A stretch of 11,967 nucleotides of DNA from an uncultured Verrucomicrobiota bacterium (GTDB lineage Bacteria; Verrucomicrobiota; Kiritimatiellia; RFP12; UBA1067): positions 1 through 11,967 of the forward strand of contig CAMOIK010000055.1 of NCBI GenBank assembly GCA_946615875.1, in the 5' to 3' direction. A model generated the notes under the pieces. The model did no database searches. It was not told the origin of the DNA and was given only the letters and a program-made list of their open reading frames with translations. The translations under genes and the position numbers were made by a program. Shown here piece after piece: positions 1 to 6,587 of this stretch. Each line of letters opens with the position of its first letter. Position 1 is the first letter of the stretch.

Positions 1-23
1 AGCGGCTCCATATATGCATCATT

Positions 24-38
24 GCGCTTGTCAAGCGC
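24..38. repeat. 15-nt perfect palindrome (7-bp arms)
   Basis: GCGCTTG, a single T, then CAAGCGC form a perfect inverted repeat just upstream of the manA promoter. Read on the minus strand its centre contains TTGACA, a consensus -35 hexamer, but no convincing -10 box follows within the window. It could be an operator half or part of a divergent promoter. The window edge prevents a decision. Confidence 0.3.
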
Positions 39-77
39 GAAGAAATGGCGAAGTCCGGCGGCGGCTGTCGTGCGCTC

Positions 78-107
78 TTGACCCGTCGCGGCGCAATATG
101 GTATAAT
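78..107 (+). promoter_or_regulatory. Sigma70-type promoter with extended -10 upstream of manA
   Basis: The -35 box TTGACC lies at 78-83. An 18-nt spacer is followed by TATAAT at 102-107, preceded by TATGG at 97-101, which matches the extended -10 consensus TRTGn. Transcription would start about 7 nt after the box, at 114-115, on or next to the first ATG of the manA reading frame. The same 13-nt core (TATGGTATAATAC, 97-109) occurs again on the minus strand at 7811-7823. Confidence 0.8.
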
Positions 108-114
108 ACGCGCC

Positions 115-930
115 ATGGAAGATGCAGAAAGGGTGATGACGTTCGAGAGCGCCGTGCACACCGCGCTGTGGGGGGAGGAAAGATGGCTCGTCTCCGCGCA
201 CGGCGCCGGGCCCAGCATCATCGTCGGCGGCGCCGCGAAAGGGCGCACCCTCGCCGAAGCAATGCCGGGTTTCCCGCTGCTGGTCAAGGAAATCGACGCG
301 AGGGACCGCCTCTCGGTGCAAGTGCACCCAAACGGGCAGACGCGCCTGGTCACCGGCGGCGACGCCAAGACGGAAATGTGGTGTGCGCTCGATGCGGGCC
401 GCGTCTATGCCGGGCTCAAGGAGGGCGTGGGCGCCGCCGACGTGGAGGCCGCCGTGCGCGACGGGCGTTTCGAAGAGCTGATGGTGGCGCACGACCTCAA
501 GGCGGGCGACGTCCTTTTCATCCCGGGCGGCCTCGTCCACGCAATATGCGAAGGGACGCGCGTCTATGAGGTCCAGCAGAGCTCCGACACGACTTTCCGC
601 CTCTACGACTGGGGACGGAAGGGCGCGGACGGGCGCCCGCGCCAGCTCCATGTGGAGCAGGCGTTGAAGGCCATAGACTATTCGCTGCCGCCGCCAGAGA
701 CGGCAGTGGCGGCGAGCTGCGAGTTCTTCGATTTCAGCCGCCGACGCGTATGCGGCCGGACAACCGTCGGCGGGCGCGGCTGGACCGTCCTCTACGCCTT
801 CCGCGGCGCGTTCTCGCTCTTCGGCGTCAGGCACGAGCAGGGCGCCAGCCTGCTGGTATCGGAAGGGGACGACTTCACGCTGGACGGCGACGACGCCGAG
901 GTTTTCATTACGAAAGGAGACAAACGATGA
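115..930 (+). CDS. manA: Mannose-6-phosphate isomerase, class I (short cupin type)
   Basis: This gene should interconvert fructose-6-phosphate and mannose-6-phosphate in the cytoplasm, supplying GDP-mannose for glycans or taking mannose into glycolysis. Hallmarks are the VQVHPN motif (zinc ligands Gln69 and His71), KTEMW with Glu87, PGGLVHAI with His142, and the QQSSDTTFRLYDW block near residues 154-166. The length of 271 aa is close to that of the short Bacillus-type enzymes. The start is uncertain. ATG at 115 lies 7 nt after the -10 box and would give a leaderless mRNA. ATG at 136 has a GAAAGG only 3 nt upstream and still leaves a plausible N-terminus (264 aa, MTFESAVH). The stop overlaps the next start as ATGA, so galM is probably co-translated. 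The family call is firm; specificity for mannose is known for the family and not proven here. Confidence 0.9.
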   Translation: MEDAERVMTFESAVHTALWGEERWLVSAHGAGPSIIVGGAAKGRTLAEAMPGFPLLVKEIDARDRLSVQVHPNGQTRLVTGGDAKTEMWCALDAGRVYAGLKEGVGAADVEAAVRDGRFEELMVAHDLKAGDVLFIPGGLVHAICEGTRVYEVQQSSDTTFRLYDWGRKGADGRPRQLHVEQALKAIDYSLPPPETAVAASCEFFDFSRRRVCGRTTVGGRGWTVLYAFRGAFSLFGVRHEQGASLLVSEGDDFTLDGDDAEVFITKGDKR

Positions 931-2039
931 CAAGAACAACCATCATGGCATTGGCCGCCTTCGCGGCCGCGGGATGCTGCTCGCTGCCAGACGCAGTCAA
1001 GAACGTGCAGGATTTCGGGACGACTAAATACGGCGAAAAGGCCACTCTCTGGACTATCGCCGGCAAAGGCGGGCTGATCATGCAAGTGACCGACGCCGGC
1101 GGCAAGATCGTCCGCCTGCTCGCGCCGGACGCTCGCGGCAGCGTGGCCGACGTGACAATCGGCTTCGACAGCATCGACGGCTGGGAGCGGACCGACCCCT
1201 ACTTCGGCGCGATAATCGGCCGCGTGGGCAACCGCATCGCGAACGGCAAGTTCACGCTGGACGGCAAGGAATACACCGTGGAGGTCAACGACACGGGCCA
1301 CCACGCCTCCCTGCACGGCGGAATGCGCGGCTGGGACGCCTACGTGTGGGATGCAACGCCGTTCGAGAAGGGGGACGACGTGGGAATCGTGTTCTCCCGC
1401 CGCTTCCCGGACGGCGAGGGCGGCTACCCAGGCAACGTCGATGCAAAGGTCACCTACACCATCACCCCGCAGAACGTCTGGCGCATAGAGTATGACGCCG
1501 TGACCGACAAGCCCACGCCGATCAACATGACGCAGCACGTCTATTTCAACATGAACGGCTACGGCGACATCCTCAACCAGGAGCTGATGATCGCCGCAGA
1601 CACGTATCTCCCCGTCGATGCCGACCTCGCGCCCGTCGGCGGGCCGGTCAGCGTGGCCGGGACGCCGTTCGACTTCCGCAGATTCCACAAGGTGGGCGAG
1701 CGCATCGACGTTCCTGACCCCGTGCTGCAGCACGGCCCCGGATACGACCACAACTGGTGTCTGAACGGCGAGGGCTTCCGCAAGGTCGCCGAACTTCGCG
1801 GCGACCGCAGGGCGGTGGAAGTGTGGACCGACCAGATCGGCTTGCAGTTCTACGCAGGCAACTTCATATCCAACGACTGGAAAATGAAGAACGGGCGCCC
1901 GATGCGCCACCGCGGCTACCTCGCGCTCGAGACGCAGCACTATCCCAACACGCCGAACCGCCCAGACTTCCCCTCCGTCACCCTGCGGCCCGGCGAGAAA
2001 TACCACACCGTGACCGAATACCGCTTCAAGCCGCTCTGA
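927..2039 (+). CDS. galM: Aldose 1-epimerase (mutarotase), exported lipoprotein-like
   Basis: This enzyme interconverts alpha and beta anomers of hexoses. The 370-aa product shows the GalM catalytic set: His130 in SLHGG, His204 in MTQHVYFN, Asp274 in GYDHNW, and Glu335 in ALETQHYP. I chose ATG 927 because AAGGAG at 914-919 lies 7 nt upstream and the start overlaps the manA stop by 4 nt; the open frame extends upstream to 750 only as a shadow. The N-terminus is hydrophobic and ends in AAAGCC, a possible lipobox with Cys17 as lipidation site. That places the enzyme in the periplasm or on the outer membrane, unlike the classical cytosolic GalM. The lipobox has Ala at -3 where Leu is usual, so the lipoprotein assignment is probable rather than certain. 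It is likely co-transcribed with manA. Confidence 0.92.
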   Translation: MTRTTIMALAAFAAAGCCSLPDAVKNVQDFGTTKYGEKATLWTIAGKGGLIMQVTDAGGKIVRLLAPDARGSVADVTIGFDSIDGWERTDPYFGAIIGRVGNRIANGKFTLDGKEYTVEVNDTGHHASLHGGMRGWDAYVWDATPFEKGDDVGIVFSRRFPDGEGGYPGNVDAKVTYTITPQNVWRIEYDAVTDKPTPINMTQHVYFNMNGYGDILNQELMIAADTYLPVDADLAPVGGPVSVAGTPFDFRRFHKVGERIDVPDPVLQHGPGYDHNWCLNGEGFRKVAELRGDRRAVEVWTDQIGLQFYAGNFISNDWKMKNGRPMRHRGYLALETQHYPNTPNRPDFPSVTLRPGEKYHTVTEYRFKPL

Positions 2040-2094
2040 CCGGGCGGCGGCGGACGCGCGACATGAAGACGCAGTCGGCAGGAAGGGGGGCCGC

Positions 2095-3720
2095 GTGAGC
2101 GGCCGCGCCCCGGCGCCGTCCGGCGGAAAGCCTGCCGGGCCGACGATACTGCGCTCCTCCATGGTCGTGGGAGCGTTCACCTCGCTCTCCCGCGTCCTGG
2201 GACTGGTGCGAGAGATGTTCCAGTCGCGCCTGATCGGCGCGGGAATGGAGCAGAGCGCCTTCACCCTGGCGTTCGCGATACCGAACGCCATGCGCAAGCT
2301 CTTCGGCGAAGGCGCGCTGACCGCGGCCTTCGTCCCCGTCTTCCGCGGCATGGTTGAGGCCGAGTCGCTGGAAAGGGCGGCGCGGCTCGCCCGCAGCGTG
2401 ATGACCATGGTGCTGCTGATGCTCGCCTCGATCGTCGCTTTGTCCTTCGGCGCGGTCGAGGCGGCGGATGCGCTGCGCGACCGCCTGGGCGCGGCCGATC
2501 CCGAACGCTTCGACCTCACCCTGCGGCTGGTGAGGACGCTGCTGCCTTACATGGTCTTCATTTGCGGCGCGGCGTTCGGCATGGGCGTGCTGAACGCGCT
2601 CGGACGCTTCAAAGCGTCGAGCTTCATGCCGTGCATCCTGAATTTCGTGTGGATCGGCGTGCTGGGCGCGCTTTCCTTCTTCCCGGACATGCCCGTGGCC
2701 GGACGGGTGCATTGCGTCGCCGTCGCGATACTCTGCGCTGGCGCGGTCCAGATGGGCTTTCTGATGTGGCGGATGTCGAAGGCGGGCGTGCGCCCGCGCC
2801 TGACGTTCTCCGGATGGGGCGACGAGAAGGTGCGGCTAGTGTGGCGCAACGTCGGGATAGCGGCGCTCGGCGCGGGCGCGGTGCAGCTCAACTATCTGCT
2901 CGACCAAGGGTTGGCATACTACGCAAGCGAGTGGGCGGCGGGCGTCATCGGCTACGCAGAACGCCTCATGGACCTGCCGCTCGGCATCATCGGCGTCGCG
3001 TTCGGCACGGTGCTGCTGCCCACGTTCGCCGGGCTTTTCGCGCGCGGCGACGTGGAAGGGGCGCGCACGGCGCTGTGCGGCAGCGTCAAGTCGCTGATGT
3101 TCGTGATGCTCCCTGCGGCTGCTGGCCTCTTCGCTCTCTCGCAGGAGATCACCGGGGTTATCTACGAAGGAGGGGGGTTCGACGCCACCGCCACCTGCCG
3201 CGTCGGCAGGGCGCTTCGCGTTTACGCCCTTGGGCTGGGGTCGTTCGGCCTTATGAAATCCATCGTCCCGTGGTTCCAGGCGCAGAACGACATGAAGACG
3301 CCTCTGCGCGTATCCGTGGCGACCGTGGCGCTGAACGCCGCGCTGAACATCGCAGCCGTGGTCGCGCTCCCCGTGGAGTGGCGCCACGTGGGACTGGCGG
3401 CCTCCACGGTCTTCTGCTCGTTCGTCGGCTGCGCCTCGCTGATCGTCCTCGCGCACAGACGCAACGGCAGACTGGGCCTCGCCGCCTGCGTCGGCCCGGT
3501 AGGGCGCATGGCCGCCGCGTCCGTCGCCATGGGATGCCTGGTGTGGTTCGCGCGCGGCGCGGCTTCGCGCCTGGCTCTCTCGGCGCTGCCCGGCGACGTA
3601 GCGCCGCGCGTCGCCGCGCTGGCCGCGCTCGTGGCGCTCGGCGGCGCTTCGTATCTGATTTTCGCGGTCGCGCTGATGCCCGGTCAGGTAAAGGCGCTTT
3701 TGCATAGAAGAAGGAGGTAG
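2095..3720 (+). CDS. murJ: Lipid II flippase MurJ (MviN family)
   Basis: This is the integral membrane protein that moves the peptidoglycan precursor lipid II across the cytoplasmic membrane. The 541-aa product has the long alternating hydrophobic pattern expected for about 14 helices. Family signatures include SLSRVLGLVRE (residues 30-40), AFAIPNAMRKLFGEGALTAAFVPVF (from residue 59), the YAERLMDLPLGIIGVAFGT block, and WFQAQNDMKTPLRVS. Residues equivalent to E. coli Arg18, Arg24, Arg52 and Glu57 are present as Arg33, Arg39, Arg67 and Glu72. The position matching Asp39 is Ser54. The start is GTG 2095, preceded by GGAAGGGGGG at 2081-2090; the nearby ATG at 2063 is out of frame. It has a longer cytoplasmic N-terminal tail (about 20 residues) than E. 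coli MurJ. Its last codons carry the ribosome binding site of the next gene. Confidence 0.94.
   Translation: MSGRAPAPSGGKPAGPTILRSSMVVGAFTSLSRVLGLVREMFQSRLIGAGMEQSAFTLAFAIPNAMRKLFGEGALTAAFVPVFRGMVEAESLERAARLARSVMTMVLLMLASIVALSFGAVEAADALRDRLGAADPERFDLTLRLVRTLLPYMVFICGAAFGMGVLNALGRFKASSFMPCILNFVWIGVLGALSFFPDMPVAGRVHCVAVAILCAGAVQMGFLMWRMSKAGVRPRLTFSGWGDEKVRLVWRNVGIAALGAGAVQLNYLLDQGLAYYASEWAAGVIGYAERLMDLPLGIIGVAFGTVLLPTFAGLFARGDVEGARTALCGSVKSLMFVMLPAAAGLFALSQEITGVIYEGGGFDATATCRVGRALRVYALGLGSFGLMKSIVPWFQAQNDMKTPLRVSVATVALNAALNIAAVVALPVEWRHVGLAASTVFCSFVGCASLIVLAHRRNGRLGLAACVGPVGRMAAASVAMGCLVWFARGAASRLALSALPGDVAPRVAALAALVALGGASYLIFAVALMPGQVKALLHRRRR
3711..3718 (+). promoter_or_regulatory. Strong Shine-Dalgarno overlapping the murJ stop codon
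   Basis: AAGGAGGT is a near-perfect anti-SD match. It runs into the first base of the murJ TAG stop (3718-3720) and lies 7 nt before ATG 3726. This fixes the start of the repeat protein and suggests translational coupling to murJ. It is the strongest SD seen in the window. Confidence 0.85.
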
Positions 3721-3725
3721 CTCTT

Positions 3726-4157
3726 ATGTTCAAGACGGCGATTCTCATCGGCGCGGCGGCGCTGGTTTTCTCGGTCGGCGCGAGCGGCGAAAAGGTGGTC
3801 TTCCGCGACTCCCTCGGACGCAACCAGGGTTCTTCACAGACCGACCGCAACGGCAAGACCACATACCGCGACTCCCTCGGACGCAACAAAGGAACCTCAC
3901 AGACCGATCGCAACGGCAAAACAACCTATCGCGACGCGCTCGGCAGGATGCAAGGCTCCTCGCAGACGGACGCCAACGGCAAGACTACGTACCGCGACGC
4001 CCAGGGCCGCCTCGTTTCAACAGCGCAGACCGACCGCAGCGGCAAGACCACATATCGCGACGCGCAAGGACGGATCCTCGGCACCTCGCAAAAAGACGCC
4101 AGCGGCAAAACCATCTACCGCGACGCGCAAGGCCGTTTGCAAGGCACCAGCCGCTGA
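3726..4157 (+). CDS. Secreted 21-residue tandem repeat protein, function unknown
   Basis: The 143-aa product begins with Lys3 and a hydrophobic stretch (residues 5-17) ending near GASG, a plausible Sec signal peptide. The rest is entirely tandem repeats of 21 residues: six units at 22-42, 43-63, 64-84, 85-105, 106-126 and a shortened last one at 127-143. The unit reads GKTTYRD, two variable residues, GR, two variable residues, GTSQTD and two more residues. Tyr/Phe-Arg-Asp and Gly-Arg are kept in all six. The alternating polar/aromatic pattern with Gly-Arg turns suggests a beta-hairpin repeat, loosely like YD/Rhs-type or phage-associated YRDSSGR repeats; this is an impression, not a family assignment. 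No cysteines or catalytic motif are visible. The location (export) and the coupling to murJ suggest a cell-envelope role, which is inference. No terminator is evident after it. Confidence 0.85.
   Translation: MFKTAILIGAAALVFSVGASGEKVVFRDSLGRNQGSSQTDRNGKTTYRDSLGRNKGTSQTDRNGKTTYRDALGRMQGSSQTDANGKTTYRDAQGRLVSTAQTDRSGKTTYRDAQGRILGTSQKDASGKTIYRDAQGRLQGTSR
3789..4154 (+). repeat. 63-bp coding tandem repeat, five full units plus one partial
   Basis: Units begin at 3789, 3852, 3915, 3978, 4041 and 4104 (the last one is 51 nt). CGCGAC (Arg-Asp) is constant, while many other codons differ synonymously between units, for example GGCAAGACC, GGCAAAACA and GGCAAGACT. The period is conserved mainly at the protein level, so this looks like an old array under selection and not a recent slippage expansion. 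Units 1 and 2 are the most alike, sharing CGCGACTCCCTCGGACGCAA. Confidence 0.9.
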
Positions 4158-4228
4158 TCAAAAAAAACGCTCCTCAAGGACCTTGTCGCCGTTCTTCAAG
4201 GATGGGCGCATAAGGGCGATTATGTAAA

Positions 4229-5503
4229 CTATGCGCGGAGCTGGCGCAATCGGCGTTCAATTGTCAGCTCATAGCCCTGATCGGACGGCCTGTAGTAATT
4301 CCGCTGAACGGTCATGTAAGGCTGCGATACGAAATGGTTGGCGAAGTTGTGCGGGTATTTGTATTCCGTGACATCGTTGGAGCCGATGGCGCGGACGTGC
4401 TTGTTCTTCAAGTGTTCCGGGACCGGTTGGACGGAATTCGAGCGTATGTCGGCCATGGCCTCGGAGACGGCCATGCACGAGGCATTGGATTTCGGCGCGG
4501 AAGCCAGGTATGTGGTGGCCTGCGCCAAGTTGAGGGCGCATTCCGGCATGCCGACGAATTCGCAGGCCTGCATGGCGGCTACGGCCACGGAAATGGCGCG
4601 GGGGTCGGCGTTGCCAATGTCCTCCGAAGCGCTGATGACCAAGCGGCGCGCGATGAAGCGCGGGTCTTCGCCGGCGGTTAGCATCTTGGCGAGCCAGTAG
4701 ATCGCGGCGTCCGGATCGGTGCCCCTGATGGACTTGATGAAGGCCGAAATGGTGTCGTAGTGGCCGTCCTCCTTCTTGTCGTACTGGACGCGGCGGCGCT
4801 GGACGCACTCTTCCAGGATGGGGAGCGTGAGGCGGATGGCGCCCGAATCGTCGGGCGGCGTGGAGCGCACGGCGATCTCCAGGGCGGTGAGAGCGTGGCG
4901 AGCGTCGCCGTCGGACACCTTGGCCAGGAACGAGCGTGCGTCGTCGTCTATGGAGGCGCTGAAGTTTCCATAACCCCGCTCGGTGTCGGAAAGAGCACGG
5001 TCGATGAGCCGCTCGATGTCGTCGGGGTCTATGGGTTTGAGCTCGAAAACGAGCGACCTTGACGTGAGCGGGGAGTTGATGAAGAAGTTCGGGTTGTGGG
5101 TCGTGGCTCCGATGAGGATGACTGTCCCGTCCTCGACATACGGCAGCAGCACGTCCTGCTGGGATTTGTTGAAGCGGTGTATCTCGTCGATGAAGAGGAT
5201 CGACCCCCGTCCTCCAAGCTCGTTGCGCGCCTTGTCGCAGATGCGGCGGATGTCGGCCACGCCGGAAATGACGCCCGAGAGGCGGACGAACGGCCGTTTG
5301 GTGGTGTGCGCGATGACTTCGGCTATGGAGGTCTTGCCGCATCCCGGCGGACCGTAGAGGATGATGTTGGTGAGCCTGTCGGCGTCTATCACCCTTCTCA
5401 GCAGCTTTCCCTCGGCTAGTATGTGCGCCTGCCCTACGACCTCCTGGATGGAGCGCGGGCGCATTCGCGATGCGAGAGGCTCGCTTCTAGTCTCCGTAAA
5501 CAT
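4229..5503 (-). CDS. rarA: Replication-associated recombination protein A (AAA+ ATPase RarA/MgsA)
   Basis: RarA belongs to the clamp-loader/RuvB-like AAA+ family and acts at stalled replication forks with SSB. The product is 424 aa. It shows Walker A GPPGCGKT (51-58), Walker B LFIDEIHRFNKSQQD (103-117), sensor 1 in GATTHNPNFF, the arginine-finger region SPLTSRS near residue 149, and the C-terminal tetramerisation part with ASEDIGNADPRA, YKYPHNF and RNYYRPSDQGYE. I chose ATG 5503, giving MFTETRSEPLASRMRP. The open frame extends to a TTG at 5545, but those extra residues do not look like the family. The start overlaps the end of the upstream gene by 17 nt and has no visible SD (the upstream bases are CGTCGCCAACTTCT), so translation is probably coupled. 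It is the last gene of the minus-strand run and converges on the repeat-protein gene. Confidence 0.93.
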   Translation of the reverse strand: MFTETRSEPLASRMRPRSIQEVVGQAHILAEGKLLRRVIDADRLTNIILYGPPGCGKTSIAEVIAHTTKRPFVRLSGVISGVADIRRICDKARNELGGRGSILFIDEIHRFNKSQQDVLLPYVEDGTVILIGATTHNPNFFINSPLTSRSLVFELKPIDPDDIERLIDRALSDTERGYGNFSASIDDDARSFLAKVSDGDARHALTALEIAVRSTPPDDSGAIRLTLPILEECVQRRRVQYDKKEDGHYDTISAFIKSIRGTDPDAAIYWLAKMLTAGEDPRFIARRLVISASEDIGNADPRAISVAVAAMQACEFVGMPECALNLAQATTYLASAPKSNASCMAVSEAMADIRSNSVQPVPEHLKNKHVRAIGSNDVTEYKYPHNFANHFVSQPYMTVQRNYYRPSDQGYELTIERRLRQLRA

Positions 5504-6572
5504 AGAAGTTGGCGACGGTAGGCGGCAGGAGCGCGCGCACGGCAAAGACGTCCGCGAGGCGCGTATCGGCGCGAGCGAAGATCAGGCAAGTGTCGGTGGA
5601 CTGTGCGTCTTCCGCGGAAAGCGAGGCGAAATCGACGTTCTCCTTGACCACCAGCACTGGATCGGTGGATTCCGGCGCGGAAGTCCAGTCCTCCGATATC
5701 ACGGTGAGCGAAGGTTTGCCGTCGGACCCGATGCGGACTTCGTAGGGCTGAGAGAGTCTCTCTTTGCGGTCGCGCCAGCGTTCAAGCGGGAGGAACGCCC
5801 TGTAGAAGAACTGCCCGTCGGCGTAGCCGTTCACCTTGACCGAGCGCGAGTCGAGCAGTTGCAGCGCGGCGGCGGCCCGCTGCGCCTCGGCGACTGTCAT
5901 GGACGGCGAGAACACCGGCAGAACGTCAAGCGAGGCCCCGTCGGCAGACGCCTTGCGCAGGGTTTCGACGGCGTTTGTCATCCGCCCTGGCTCGAAGAGG
6001 AGGCGGATGTCGCGGCGCCGCCCCCCTTTCCACGTCACTTTCAGTTCACGCCGCTCCCCTTTCGCGATCTTCACCTTGGGGCGGAAGCGCCCGTATGTGG
6101 CGGACTGGCTGAGCGAATCGTCGAACTGGAATAGCGACTGCGGGCAGTCGTAGAGCGCGAAAACGGCTTGCGGCATGTTCGTCTCTGCTTCAGGCACGCC
6201 GTCTGGCCCGCGAGTGCCGCCGGTGAAGATCACAGGCGCCTTGCGTTCGTCGCGCGTGTCGCGCACGAGTGACCAGAGGTCAGGCTCGAACACTACCTCG
6301 TCGCCGACGGGCCAGAAGCGGCATTTCGCATAGTCGCACGGCGAACCGACCGGGATGCCAGCGCGTGCGAAGGCGTCGGCGAGTTCGCGGATCGAGTTCT
6401 CGGCAAGGAACATCGTCTCGTAGTCGTGGTCGCTGTCGCGCCCGGCAACGAGGAATTCCATGTCGCAGTCGAGGCCGCAGTCGGTGGAGACCACGCCGAA
6501 CGTGACGGAATGGCCTACGGGATCGACGACCGGCGCGGCGACGGCGAACAGAAGCGCGGCGATATGCATCAT
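5487..6572 (-). CDS. Secreted YdjY-like domain protein, function unknown
   Basis: This 361-aa product has a short hydrophobic N-terminus (IAALLFAVAAPVV, residues 4-16) consistent with an export signal, although it lacks Lys or Arg in front. Residues about 24-100 (MEFLVAGRDSDHDYETMFL, then AGIPVGSPCDYAKCRFWPVG) resemble YdjY-type domains seen in secreted PVC proteins; I recognise the pattern but cannot confirm it. The remaining about 260 residues match nothing I know and contain a basic stretch WKGGRRRDIRLL. Cysteines come in close pairs, Cys32/Cys36 and Cys79/Cys84, suggesting disulfides or metal binding. The start is one of two adjacent ATGs (6572 or 6569); GGAGGA at 6577-6582 lies 4 or 7 nt upstream, favouring 6569. 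It starts 15 nt after the aminotransferase stop and overlaps rarA by 17 nt, so it is operonic. Confidence 0.75.
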   Translation of the reverse strand: MMHIAALLFAVAAPVVDPVGHSVTFGVVSTDCGLDCDMEFLVAGRDSDHDYETMFLAENSIRELADAFARAGIPVGSPCDYAKCRFWPVGDEVVFEPDLWSLVRDTRDERKAPVIFTGGTRGPDGVPEAETNMPQAVFALYDCPQSLFQFDDSLSQSATYGRFRPKVKIAKGERRELKVTWKGGRRRDIRLLFEPGRMTNAVETLRKASADGASLDVLPVFSPSMTVAEAQRAAAALQLLDSRSVKVNGYADGQFFYRAFLPLERWRDRKERLSQPYEVRIGSDGKPSLTVISEDWTSAPESTDPVLVVKENVDFASLSAEDAQSTDTCLIFARADTRLADVFAVRALLPPTVANFYVYGD

Positions 6573-6587
6573 GGCGTCCTCCGTCTG

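Noticed and set aside
1..81. Plus-strand frame ending in TGA at 79-81, and a minus-strand ATG at 22 running off the edge
   Set aside because: Only 26 and 7 codons are visible, neither has family features, and they exclude each other in part. Neither can be supported from this window.
31..2712. Long minus-strand open frames opposite manA, galM and murJ (for example 31-939, 792-2519, 2026-2712)
   Set aside because: They are Arg/His/Ala-rich antisense frames typical of G+C-rich DNA, lack family motifs and SD sites, and overlie three firmly identified genes.
2562..3707. Second plus-strand frame of 381 codons within murJ
   Set aside because: It is an Arg-rich shadow of the murJ frame with no recognisable domain and no gene-start signals.
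3789..4154. Regular 63-bp periodicity as a CRISPR array or mobile-element repeat
   Set aside because: The repeats are in frame, vary synonymously, and have no unique spacers between identical repeats. They encode a protein repeat.
4158..4228. Possible terminators between the repeat protein and rarA (eight A at 4160-4167; GCGCATA/TATGCGC at 4206-4236; CCTTG/CAAGG near 4181-4201)
   Set aside because: On the minus strand the 5-bp CCTTG/CAAGG stem is too weak and is 13 nt from the T-run. The 7-bp stem has a 17-nt loop, overlaps the rarA stop and has no T-run. None is a convincing terminator.
4269..5342. Second minus-strand frame of 357 codons within rarA
   Set aside because: It is His/Arg-rich, a frame-shifted shadow of rarA with no domain.
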